Assembly (NCBI GenBank): GCA_030549495.1
Contig: JAUIRK010000008.1
Coordinates: 62,001-126,000, forward strand
Reading direction: 5' to 3'
From: Nectonema munidae
Lineage: Eukaryota; Nematomorpha; Nectonematoida; Nectonematidae
Length of the DNA stretch: 64,000 bases
A model generated the notes under the pieces. The model made no database searches. It had not been told where the DNA came from and saw only the letters and a program-made list of their open reading frames with translations. Of the stretch, positions 49,393 through 59,989 are shown piece by piece. Within the stretch, counting starts at the first letter, position 1; every line of letters begins with the position of its first letter. A program made the position numbers and the translations under genes.

Positions 49393-49740
49393 TTAAAAAT
49401 GGACAAATAAAGGTGAGTGAAAACTGGGTAAAATAATGGTTAAAAAATAGATAATAAACAAATTTAAATATTTTCCTTCTTCTTTTTAACCTTAATTTTT
49501 AACATGACAATAAAAAAATTCACCATAACGAGACATCATATTCAAATGTCTTAAATTAAATTTATATGTTCCCAAACACTAACTTTAAGATTACATAAGA
49601 AAAAATTTAAATCATAAATATTATGAGCAGCAAACACCTGCCAAAAATTTTATCATATATTTTTGCCACTTTAAAAACAAAATATAAAATACATTTTTAA
49701 TTATTTTTTAATATTTTTTTATAAATATAAAGAGTTCGCA
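49393..49740. other. upstream region of iPGM
   Basis: AT-rich DNA before the iPGM ATG, expected to hold the promoter and 5' UTR. No TATA box or start site can be singled out in such AT-rich sequence. Confidence 0.3.
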
Positions 49741-49749
49741 TTGGTGAAG

Positions 49750-50060
49750 CCCCAGCAAAACTTTCAAAAGAGATTTATTACTAGATTAGATGATTATGCA
49801 AGGGGCCTAGAACAGATCCTTTCGGTACATCACATGTAACCGGGTTTTTTTAAAACTCCAATTTACAACAATAATTTGTTTTCTATCTTTAAAGAAATCG
49901 GCTAATAATGACAGTAAGTTTCCTTTTATGCCAAATGATTCTAGCTTTTCAATCAAATATTTATGTGCAATGGAGTCAAAAGCTTTGTAAAAATCAAGGT
50001 TAATCACATCAATTTTATCATTGAGCACAAGTAGATGAACCAAATCGTTTTGAAACTCTT
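49750..50060 (-). mobile_element. LINE reverse transcriptase fragment (CR1/Jockey-like)
   Basis: A minus-strand frame reads DVINLDFYKAFDSIAHKYLI and EKLESFGIKGNLLSLLADFF then DRKQIIVV, the catalytic A-motif region of LINE reverse transcriptases. The next motif follows in another frame as VTCDVPKGSVLGPL. Both sides fade into AT-rich DNA, so it is a short orphan piece. Confidence 0.85.
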
Positions 50061-51930
50061 ATAGCTTCGTTATGAACTCAGAGTTCCAAAAATATTGGTT
50101 TTTTTAATAAATATTCTTCCTAAAATGAAAAATATCTAAATTGATTTTATTTAATAAAGAAAGAAATTTATTAGCGTACACATGTTTGTTGTTAAATAAC
50201 AATCAAAATATTTCACAAAATTACAAATTATTGTAAAAAATAAGTAAAAACAGTTTGTGTAGCTTGGCCCAAAGTCACTACCGTGTGTAATCATTACATA
50301 CATAAAACATTTTACAAAATTCTAACATTTTACAATCATTTTAAAATATAAAAAACAATCGTGGTTGAAATATAAGTTTATTTATAAAAATTATATTAAC
50401 AAAATTGAAATACAATATATATAAATATTTATAAGAGATACATTTAAAGAGATATATAGACAATTTGTATAAACAGATTGAGAGAAGAGGTTGTTTTGTT
50501 TTAAATGTGATGCATTAAATGACATCAAAAAGTGAATAGGAAAAGCAATTTGCAGGAGCATAGGCCTACGGGCCTATCATAATGCTCTGATAACTTGTTT
50601 TTGATGCAGCTTTTAAAAGTTTTTATTTAATTGCGCCAGTTCTATGATATTAAGATTTTCAGTATTTATATTAAATATGTGATTTTATGCCTTATGTCTT
50701 GTTTGATTTTAGTTTTGGATGAAAGTAACTAAATTTTACTCTAGTATTATAATTGTGTACTTCATAATTAAGGAAGAAATTTATTCAAGTAAACACAAGA
50801 AAAATAAGATAAATGAGTGAGAAAATAAAGGATATTGCTAAAAAGTGAGCTATCTATCATCTAGAACGTAATTTAAAGACAAAAAGTTTATCTTTATCAT
50901 CAATAAACATAGTAAATTAGTAAAAAAAACCATTATTTACACATATTTACGTTTTTTATGTCATAAAGACTTTTTTTCTTTACCTGTGCATTCTATATTT
51001 ATCTAAAATAAAAAATGTCCTACAAATTATTAATTTAAATTTTGCGCGTATCAAGATTCTTAATTTCAAATGACTTATAAATATCCAAAGTAATTTTTTT
51101 ATACTAATTAAATTAATCTTTTGAACCTAAGATAATATGAATTATATTTAAGTGTCTGTATTTAATATGCTTTGATAACTGAGAACATAATTCAAATATA
51201 GATTTAATTAATGTGTTGAACTAAATTATTTTTCCTCTTAATCTATTGAAATTTAATATTTATCTTGTTCAATTTTCAACTTAAAAATTTTTATCCAAAC
51301 AATTTTTATATTCATTTGATTAATTCAATAGTTTTCTAAATTTGATTGTTTTTTTTTATTTTTTTAAATTGAAGTAATTGGTTAAATCTTCCTTATAAAT
51401 TTTTTGTTTTACAAATAGACACTTTTCTAAGATGATTGGAATTATCTTAAAATGATGAATTTGGAAATAAAACGGTTCAATATCTTCATTATCATGAACC
51501 ATGATAAATACTTTTTGCTCTTCAATTGGTCCGAGAAATTTGCTCTATGATCTAATAATAAAAGATTGGAAAAAGTTTCAATTAATTGTGAGAGACGTGA
51601 TAAAACCTGGAATTGTATTCCTCTTGTCAAGAAAAGGAAAATGGAAAGGCTAAAGTTCATTAAAATACTTTTCTGCTTATGCGAATTCTTTATTTACTAA
51701 TAAATACTTTCTGTTTTTAGTAATTTTTAAGTTATGGTTTTCATAAACACTATAATGGGTCAGAGTGCCCTTAAAAGGAACATCGTGACTATATTCCTCT
51801 TAGCTATATGGATAATAACCGCTTAATTTTTTTTTATCAAATCCACCCATTTTATATAAATATTTAACTCGTCCTATTTTATTTAAACATTTTTTGAACC
51901 AGTTCATACTAGCTCCATTTTATTTAAATA
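50061..51930. other. AT-rich intergenic DNA
   Basis: No gene, coding similarity or structured repeat is seen in this stretch. Confidence 0.45.
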
Positions 51931-51932
51931 TT

Positions 51933-52033
51933 TTGTTGGTTTGAAACTGCTTTGATACTTGAGAGTTTTGGGTTCGAATTCATCTTATTTTTCATTGTTC
52001 GATACAAGCCACGCAATTGTGCTTTCTCAATTA
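51933..52033 (+). mobile_element. tRNA-derived SINE, copy 4 (degraded)
   Basis: TTGATACTTGAGAGTTTTGG is followed by the B box GGTTCGAATTC, then GTTCGATACAAGCCACGCAA and TTGTGCTTTCTCAAT. The head is poorly preserved. Confidence 0.6.
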
Positions 52034-52232
52034 GTCAATGCTATTAATTCTCTATTTTTTATTGAGATTTTGTGGTCTGTTTTCCTAGTTTTTTAAAGTG
52101 CAATATTTGTCTTAAATTTTATCATTATACTTGTGACAAATTTAGTTTTGTGGAGCTTATACATATGAAAAGCACTGAATTTGTATGCACTGTTTGTTTG
52201 CTTGAATCTAAATAGAATAGAAAAAAGTAAAT

Positions 52233-52860
52233 ATGAATAGTCTATATTTTTTAAAATATAATAAAAGATATGAGCATCTTCTTGAAAGCCTGTCTAATGT
52301 ACCAGAATGTGATGATTATTTATTAATAAATTCTTGTTCAAACTTTAAATTTTTTTCAAAAATAGAGAATTTTGAAAATATTTATACTTATAAAGGTATT
52401 GAATATTTTAAAAAGAAATTTTTTCCCACTATTCTAAAATACAATTTTAAAACTAAAAAAAATCATCCCTACATACCATATAATTGGAAGAACAAGATCA
52501 GAATCATTTAATCATGTGCTAAAAAGTAATCAAAACTGGAAACCATTGAAAATTTGTATGATGATTGAAGTTATATATGATCAGGTTAAGTATGAAGAAC
52601 TGATGATAAATAGTGGAAATTTTTATATTTCTGATAGACTGGAAGACGTCCTAATATCTAACTAATATAATGAAAAAATGAGTGATGAACAAAGTGAAAA
52701 ATTATATTTAGACTTTATTTCAATCAATCAAAATAATTTTATTAATAACAATGTTCTTTCATCTTATGGGATGTTATTGATAAAAAGCAAAAAAAAACTT
52801 GGACAGAGAATAACAAAGGGGTATTTTTCTTTAATTGTTTGTAACAGGGGCGCACATCCT
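52233..52860 (+). other. possible MULE-like transposase scrap
   Basis: Two open stretches on plus with a frame change and a stop between them. The text FNHVLKSNQNWKPLKICMMI near 52510-52570 resembles the region after the last catalytic residue of Mutator-like transposases (a --E-(W/F)N--L---------W--I pattern). The match is weak and no catalytic motif is seen. It could equally be AT-rich noise. Confidence 0.2.
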
Positions 52861-53080
52861 CAAAATTATTGGGGGAGCGATATTTTTTGTTGCAATTTTC
52901 AAAATTTGTGGTCTGGAAATACCACGGGAGACCAAATATTCAAGCAATCGTTTAAAATAGAGTGTATTCAGCGCATTCCTAAATTTATAAAACTACTTTA
53001 TATTTTTTTTACAAAATTGGTGAATTTAAATACTATACTTCCAGCGAAAATATTTTAATTAAATTTGCATATCGAATATA

Positions 53081-53687
53081 GTGCGCAGAAAAAATGCCCC
53101 CAATTAAAAAGTAGGAAAAAATGCCCCCAATTAAAAAGTAGGAAAAAATGCCCCCAATTAAAAAGTAGGAAAAAATGCCCCAATTAATAAGTAGGAAAAA
53201 AGGCCCCAATTTAAAATTAGGAAAAAATGCCCCAACACAAAAAATTTCAAAAAATTATTAATTAAAATTTTTAAAAAAGATATGTCAAATAAAGATTTTT
53301 TGTAAAAAAAAAAAGTTAACTTTTCATCTAAAACATTTAAAATTTAATTAAAGTAAACTAAAAAACTCAGAATACGACAATTTTTTAAATACAAAATTTT
53401 TTTTTATAAAACAGCAAATATTTTTGACTTTGTGTGTATCAGAACACTTTCTAAATATAATTCGTATTTTAACTGATTTTAAGAACACATTCCCACAAAT
53501 CTGCACCTTTGCTATTGTTTTCAAGAACTTTATTAAGAAAAAACCCTATAGATTAAGAAATTTTAGAAATTTAGCCTTTCAAAACGGTACCAAATAAAAA
53601 TATTTATATAATTAAAAAAATCCTGAAAATCAAAAATTAGGAGCCATTTTTTTCTACTTTTTAATTGGGGGCATTTTTACCTACAAC
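53081..53687. mobile_element. fold-back element with terminal tandem repeats
   Basis: The left end carries about five tandem units of 27-28 bp (AAAAAATGCCCCCAATTAAA then AAGTAGG, 53088-53235). The right end carries one inverted unit (53648-53684, CTACTTTTTAATTGGGGGCA). The whole is flanked by TATCGAATATA at 53070-53080 and again at 53688-53698, an 11-bp direct repeat that looks like a target duplication. The outer ends (GTGCGCAG and, inverted, GTTGTAGG) are only weakly alike. The interior is AT-rich and non-coding. Confidence 0.7.
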
Positions 53688-54233
53688 TATCGAATATACA
53701 CTAGTTTAAAAAAATCCAAAATTGTTAGGGGGTGGAATAGGTTTTTTATTTGAAAAATGAAGTAGTCTACCAGGCACATTACAGGAATTGATGAAAGGAT
53801 ATTTGATTCATAGAGAAAACAAATAACTGAAAGTTGGGTAGTTTTATATGAGTGAATGTAGTCTAAAGGCAAAAATTTATGAAAGAGTCTACTAGACACC
53901 CTGCGATGTTTATATGAAAAAATGTGATTGATTCAGGGGCAAGGGTATAACGAAGTTATAATTGTGCAAACAAAAATAAAACAAAAAATTAAGATCGCAT
54001 TATTTCATTTTACTCAGCATCATTCAAAAATAGTTTAAAAGCTAAATTGATACAAGCTACAAAAAGTAAAATAACTTTTAACATTTTGCAATGATTTGCC
54101 TTTTATAATAACTTTTAAGGAAAAAAAGTATTTCAGAAAAAGTTATAGAGCTTCAACAAAAAGTAAAAAATTTTAGAGCATAACTTAAGTTTTTTGAAAA
54201 CTAATTTGACGTATTCGCTACAGCATACTCTAT

Positions 54234-54380
54234 GGGTGGCCTGGCAGGTTGGTTGAGATGATGGACATAGCACGAAAACCTCTGGATTCGATTCCTCATC
54301 GATACGAATTTGTTCATAGTTTGACATAAGCGGTACATCAGTGCCTGGTCAATGAAAATATACCCGCTGCACCTTACCTT
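54234..54380 (+). mobile_element. tRNA-derived SINE, copy 5
   Basis: GGCAGGTTGGTTGAGATGAT, a B box in GGATTCGATTCC, CATAGTTTGACATAAGCGG, GCCTGGTCAATGAAAATATA and a tail ACCTTACCTTTTA. It follows the family layout with substitutions throughout. Confidence 0.7.
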
Positions 54381-54621
54381 TTACTCAAAATTGAAAAATT
54401 TGCTACATAATTAACATAAGAGAGAAAGGAAACAAAATAAACAAATAAAATAATTTTCACTATTTTAAAATGGAACTGTCTGTTCTCAGAATAATTTCAA
54501 AATAATAGTAGGCATAAAGAAATAGTTTATTTGATATTTTCATGTTTTTATAAGCAGCAAAAGCCAACGTTTAAGTAGCTAACCCATATAATTAAAAAAT
54601 TATTTAAAGTAACGGTAGACA

Positions 54622-54924
54622 GACATTTCGCCCCATAGACAATTTGCCCCCTGACAAATTGTCTCATAGGCTATTAGTTTCATCCATCTTTGCTTATTAT
54701 ATGTGTAAAATTATTAAAAAAATTTATATTCTTGTTTATTTTATCTCTATTAAATTATTTCAAATTAATCATTTTATCTCTTAATTTTTTAGAATTGTCC
54801 ATGAGACAAAATGTCTTATGAAAATAATGGGGCGAATTGTGCATGAAACAAAATGTCTTATGAAAATAATGGGGCGATTGTCCATGGGAAGAACTGTCTT
54901 ATGAAAATAATGGGGCGAAATGTC
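54622..54924. mobile_element. fold-back MITE with 42-bp internal repeats
   Basis: The ends are GACATTTCGCCCC (54622-54634) and its exact inverse GGGGCGAAATGTC (54912-54924). The right half holds three tandem units of about 42 bp containing GTCTTATGAAAATAATGGGG. No clear target duplication was found. Confidence 0.65.
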
Positions 54925-55437
54925 CGAGAACCAAACTAACATAAAAGAAAGTATACGAGAAAAGAAAATCATTGCGTTTTTTTTTAATATTTGTCTACAA
55001 ATAAAATTCTAACAGCTGTCATAAATAGATCAAGTCCATTTTTAACAACTGAAACATTTTGTTTCAATATTATATTTTTATTATAATAATCACAAATTTT
55101 TTTTAAAAAAATGATTTAATTAATTATGTACAGTGTTACTTATAAAATTTAACAATCGAAAATTATAAAAAATATCTCTGCTCAAATATTAAGCAAATAG
55201 AGTATTCTTGCTTTTAAACCGAATAGCTAGTCAAAATATTCAATCCTAAATAGCTATTAAAAAAATTTCTTGACTTGAAAAATTAGTTTTCAAATGTTAC
55301 AAAATGTAACAAACATATAGATTAAATGATCTTTATTGAAAAAAATATCTTAGCGCGAGTCTAACAATATTCATTGATATAACATTGTAACGATTGAAAA
55401 CTATTTTAATTTACTCTAAATGCAAATTAGATAGAAG
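54925..55437. other. AT-rich intergenic DNA
   Basis: No gene or repeat is recognised. Confidence 0.4.
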
Positions 55438-55642
55438 CAGTGGTGTAACCAGAAAAAAGTTGATAGGCGGGGGGGGGGGGTCACAATAAAAACAAAAAAC
55501 GAGAGCAACATTTTGTATACTTTCTAGATCCTTTCATTGAAGAATTTTCACAAACTGATATCGCATAAGATGCATGGGGGCAACATGCGGTACATAGGAG
55601 TGTGGGCACGGCCCCTCATGCCCTAGCCTAGCTACGTCACGG
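55438..55642. mobile_element. hAT-type MITE with poly-G
   Basis: Starts CAGTGGTGTAACCAG and ends CTAGCTACGTCACGG, whose inverse is close to the start. The flanks GATAGAAG (55430-55437) and GAGAGAAG (55643-55650) match at 7 of 8 positions, as an old target duplication would. Confidence 0.55.
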
Positions 55643-56170
55643 GAGAGAAGAGAGCTGAATGAGATAGGAGAGCTTAACAAGAGAAGAGGGCTTGAGTGAA
55701 TCATTGAGTTTTAGTAGAGAAAGCGGAAGAGAAAAACAGAGGAGACAGAAAGAAAAAATAGAATCACTGTGACAGAAGATGAGAAAATCTAGTGGATCAT
55801 AAATATGTGTTTGCTCAAAATACTATAAAGAGTAGATGATAAATATTGCTTACTTATTGTGTGCATATTGAAGCAATGGATTATTATTATATAGCTCTCA
55901 CGCATCGTCTTTAAAATATGTTCGATAGGAATTTCAGAGCAGCTTGGCATGAAGTTTGATTGATTCGAAAGTCTGCATTCCTTCTTTTATTCTCTTATCT
56001 CATGTATTCGAATGATACTGCGATCATCATACATGTTTTATAAACAAACAGCAACTCATACTTATAGAAAATTATTGAGGGGAGGGGGGGCGAAAATAAA
56101 CACACATTGGGGGTTCATTAGAGCGCCCCTGCTCTAGCTCACACTTTGTGCACGTACCTTCATAAAGTTT
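55643..56170. other. mixed repeat-rich DNA
   Basis: Purine-rich GAGA stretches around 55640-55760. A second G-run and a GAGCGCCCCTG end near 56133 are probably the right end of another hAT MITE whose left end is unclear. Confidence 0.35.
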
Positions 56171-57400
56171 TCAGCAAGAAGTAGCGAAAGTTTTTTGATA
56201 TTCTTTCCTTCCACTTTACCTGATAGTGTATTCGGTGCTGTTCCACAACATTATTACAGACATATTGAGAGCAGCGATATCAAGATAGTTGCAGAATACT
56301 GCAATAGGCCATCGTCTTGTATGTGATATAAGCCCGCGTCATTTGATTTGATTTATCAACACCAGATTTGAAGCTGTTGTAGCACAACATTGATTCAGGC
56401 TTTTGCTTTGGTCCTTTCTAGTGCATGGTAATGTTGGCTGCTTATGATAAGAATTGCCTTGAAGTTTGTCGTTGCGTGATTCTTAGGAATATAAGCAACA
56501 AGAGAAGCACACCTAGAGTACAACGCTCTGGACTCATACTCCGCCATTCGCAAACTCTTTAGGTGTTGGGTTTTGAAAAATGGAGGAACATATCGTTTGT
56601 TTGTAGTTAGCGTGCCAAATACTGATAGGTTGCGCTTCTTTGCCCATAAACATAGTTCATGGTCCATAAAAAAAACGATCACATACTATTCCAGTACCTT
56701 TTGGAATCTTAGACAAATTGACGAGCATTTTCACTATTTCACATTCAGAAAAATGTGTTATTTCATATAGATTTTATGCATAAATTTCCGGGCACATGAC
56801 ATAGTATGTTCTAGCATCGTTCAAATTATAAAACTTAATACCCCATTTACCCGACTTGCTAGGATCAAATACTTTTATTGGACAGTTTCCTCTCAATCTC
56901 AAGAGCTGCTCATCAACACATACATAATCTTGGGGTATCCAGTATCTAAATAAACGTTTTATATAGTAAAAAGTCCCCAAGTTTTAGTGAGAATACAAAC
57001 TTACTTTGAAAAGACATCCTGGAAATGATCATTGAACACCCTTACTGGAGCAATTTTATCACTATGAATGTTTCTTGTAGAAGGATAATCGAAACGTAAA
57101 AATCTTGAAATGTACTTAAAATCTATTTTACTCATAGCCGCTTTTACAAAATGTGAACCAGTTTTAGGTAAATAAAATTTATCAACAGGTATCTTTTGAT
57201 CGGATTCAATACCAATAACATAACGACAGGCGATGTATGCTAAAAGTTTTTCGATGCTAAAAGATTCGTTGAATGCTAACAAGTGATCAGATACATTGGA
57301 GGATCTTTCAATATTTATTTTCAAAAATTGATGTGTTTGGATAAAATTTCTTGAATAATTTCTGGCGTGAAAAAAAGATACCAAATTTTATACTGGTTGT
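56170..57400 (-). pseudogene. piggyBac transposase copy C, broken, with an apparent intron
   Basis: Minus-strand blocks in order: N-terminal catalytic-domain text (57384-57006, with RFLRFDYPSTRNIHSDKIAP); an apparent 59-bp GT-AG intron (57004-56946); YWIPQDYVCVDEQLLRLRGN with the first Asp; KSGKWGIKFYNLNDARTYYV; a second-Asp region CDRFFYGP (56690-56660); TNKRYVPPFF and YIPKNHATTNFK (56600-56450); and FKSGVDKSNQMTRAYITYKT with the third Asp (56370-56300). Several frame changes after the second block prevent a full product. It is related to copies A and B. Confidence 0.85.
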
Positions 57401-57684
57401 CTTCGTCTTTGGCTTCTAAATTTGGACCTGGACGATGAGAAAAAGTGTTTCTCTTATATTGACTGCAGAAGGTCTTCCTCTAGATTCCGGAACTGAGAAC
57501 TATATACTGTTCCATCAGAAGAGACAGTTCCAACACGAGAAAATGGAAATCAGTTACCCATAGAAGATTTTCAAAAAAAGGTATTAGATTTCATTATTAA
57601 AAATTGTAACAACAGACATAAGTTGGCTTTTTTTATGACAGAACATATTATCACACAAAATCTCGGTTTCAATGAAAATATCCT

Positions 57685-57770
57685 GTTTGTGCCTGCCTGT
57701 GTTTGAGTGCTCCCTATTTGGGCCTTCCTGTGTTTGATTGACCCTCTGTTGGTGCCTGACCTTGTGAAGG
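57685..57770. repeat. short outlying patch of the 31-bp satellite
   Basis: GTGCCTGCCTGTGTTTGAGT, then CTCCC and two more degraded units, the same unit as in the array at 60.0-62.2 kb. It lies about 2.3 kb away, next to the LINE ORF1 fossil. Confidence 0.75.
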
Positions 57771-57789
57771 AAATTTAGTGAATAAAATT

Positions 57790-58905
57790 TAGCATAGGAA
57801 TTTGTTTATTAGAAGGTTGTGTTGATTTTGGATATGTTGTGCGTGTTGAATTTGGAATTCGCAATGTTTGGATGTAGCGTTGTGGTGATTGTGGCAATTG
57901 AAGAATGAGAGTTTTGTGGAATCATTTTTGAAAATGCACTCCGATATAGAGTGGCGACGATTTCCGCAGTGATCGCAATTTAGTGATGCAGCTTTGCATT
58001 TGTTCGTTGAGTGATTGTGTTTTAGACAATTCTGGCATTGGCGATGTAATGGTTTTGCTAAGGTTAGGGTGAGAATGTGATGGTCAACAAAGAGTATAGG
58101 AGATTTAAGTAGATGTTTAAAAATGTTAGGGTTGCTAGGTTCTAATATAGCACTATAAGAGAAGGTTCCTGTGTTACCGGCTTGGCGTACTGTATTAAGG
58201 GTGCCAATATTTTTTAGGTTTAAGTTTTCGTTAGCAATGGTTTCGGAGAGAGAAGAAAGTGGTGTGGTTATAGGTATGCTTCTAAGTAGGAAACGGGGTT
58301 TGAGGATCGGTAAATCTTCGGATTTAATTCCGTTATTGTGGAGAGTTTGATGTGCTAGTGCTTTTTCTTCAGGTTTAGAGAATTGGAAATAAATAGTGCC
58401 ACTATTTGAAGACCGTGTATTAGAGATGGTAAGTTTGTTTTTATTGGTTTCTAAGTTTTTGACTATTTTTTGTCGGAAGGCAGCTTTCTCGGCTTTAGAG
58501 TCAGAGGGAGTAGGGGGGCTATTTTTAGAGTAAGCTCACTATTTAGAGATGACTTAGACTTAGGTGGAGAGGGTTTTTGTCTATCCTGAATGTTGTTGGC
58601 TAAGCTAGGTGTGGCTATGGAGGAGACTTGTGCGTATGTAGATAATGAGGGGCAAGGTGGTGTATGTGGGTGGTGAGTATGAGAGAGTTGTTCAATTTTG
58701 TTGGAGTGAGCAAGAGTTACTTCATATTTTAGATTATTAAGGAGGGTAAGGTCTTTTGCATTTAGAGAGGAATTTGCTATGAATTCATTGAAGAGATTTG
58801 CTATTAATTTGGTAGAGGTAAGGTTAGGGGTATCATCGTGACGTGCACGTTTTGGGTTAGATATGTGAAATAAGTGTGAAAGAATGATGTGAAATAAAGG
58901 TAAAA
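57790..58905 (-). pseudogene. LINE ORF1 with CCHC zinc knuckles
   Basis: The minus strand reads almost throughout as a Ser/Thr/Pro-rich protein: an N-terminal part (PKRARHDDTPNLTSTKLIAN), a basic segment (SKAEKAAFRQKIVKNLETNK), an RNA-binding-like part (FSKPEEKALAHQTLHNNGIK, then RFLLRSIPITTPL), and three zinc knuckles: CQNCLKHNHSTNKC, CDHCGNRRHSISEC and a third near FNCHNHHNATSKHC with its first Cys changed. This layout is that of I/Jockey-type LINE ORF1. There is one clear frame change near 58.53 kb, where the N- and C-terminal frames part. C/A-rich coding-strand composition links it to the LINE pieces at 15.7 and 62.4 kb. Confidence 0.8.
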
Positions 58906-59670
58906 ATTTTAACTCAAATCAATAAATGTATAATTAATGAAAGGTTCGGTTTGTTGATATTTCCCTAGGAATAAAAAATATTCGCCATTTTTAAAAGAAG
59001 CAAAAACAATAAAAAATCAATTGAGTTGTAGTTGGTTGGTTGGAGATATCAAAGCACTTTCAGCCGAAGGCTATATGCTCGCATTATGCTTGATGGTTAA
59101 TCACAATTTTTGTGAATTTGTTTTTAGAGTTGGGAGCCTTGGGGATCGAACCTTTCTAAGCACTTTCAAGAAAAATTTTTTTTTTAGAAGTGCCTTTCTA
59201 AGCACTTTCAAGCCAAAGCTGATCTGCTTCCAAGTGTGTTAAAATCTCCTCTTCAAAGAGTAAATTTTCAAGTTTGGCATCGAAATAGAAAAGAAAAATG
59301 TGAAGGTCTTCATGTTTGTATAAGCTAGATTGTTTTGTATGATGTATAGATTAGTGATGATAATTTATTTTATTGTGATTAGATATTTGGAAGAGTATTG
59401 AGTGTCTGGTTGGTATAGAGTATGGGCTCGATTGTGGTTATGAGAAAAGAGAGGTCTGACTTTTTACTAGGATTTACTCCCGGGTCTGAAATACCGGGAC
59501 GTTCGGATTCTAAAAATTTGGGAACTGTCTTGGAACCGAAAAGTATTCCCGGTTCCGAGAATAACTTAGTTGTAATTGATTCATTTCACTATGCAATTCT
59601 TTGCATAAAACTCTACTGCACTTCATTCATATAAAATCATTTTTTCATTGTCATCTCATTTTAATGGTAA
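58906..59670. other. intergenic DNA with small repeat remnants
   Basis: CCTTTCTAAGCACTTTCAAG occurs twice (59151 and 59194). A CCGGG-containing patch at 59475-59570 (CTCCCGGGTCTGAAATACCG) and a related patch at 59880-59945 (AACCGGGATTTCCAGG) may be the two halves of one MITE. No gene is seen. Confidence 0.4.
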
Positions 59671-59672
59671 AC

Positions 59673-59758
59673 GGAGAAAAATGTGCAAACGACAAAGGAG
59701 TTTATTTTTCTTTTTTTTTTCTCTGCTGCACACTTTTGTCGTTTGCACACTTTTCTCC
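59673..59758. repeat. strong inverted repeat (hairpin)
   Basis: Left arm 59673-59698 (GGAGAAAAATGTGCAAACGA then CAAAGG) and right arm 59733-59758 (CTTTTGTCGTTTGCACACTT then TTCTCC) are about 26 bp long with two mismatches, around a T-rich spacer of about 34 bp. It lies in the middle of the suspected MITE at 59.4-59.95 kb. Confidence 0.8.
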
Positions 59759-59989
59759 TAGAACCATTTTTATGATAATGATTTAGAAAGAAAAAGTGTA
59801 CATCTATTTATAATAAATCAAAAACGTCAATTTCATTGCATCTTTTTGCTGTCTATAGATCTCCTTAATGAACAGTTTAAAACCGGGATTTCCAGGTTTT
59901 TTTCGGTATCGGTTCCTAATTTTCGATACGTATGCAAACCCTAATTATTATAGATCATTTAATGTAAAAACCTTTTTTTAAGTTCTCTC

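Noticed and set aside
53088-53235. Regular repeats that could suggest a CRISPR array
   Set aside because: Units are directly adjacent with no unique spacers, the genome is animal, and one unit is inverted at the other end of a fold-back element.
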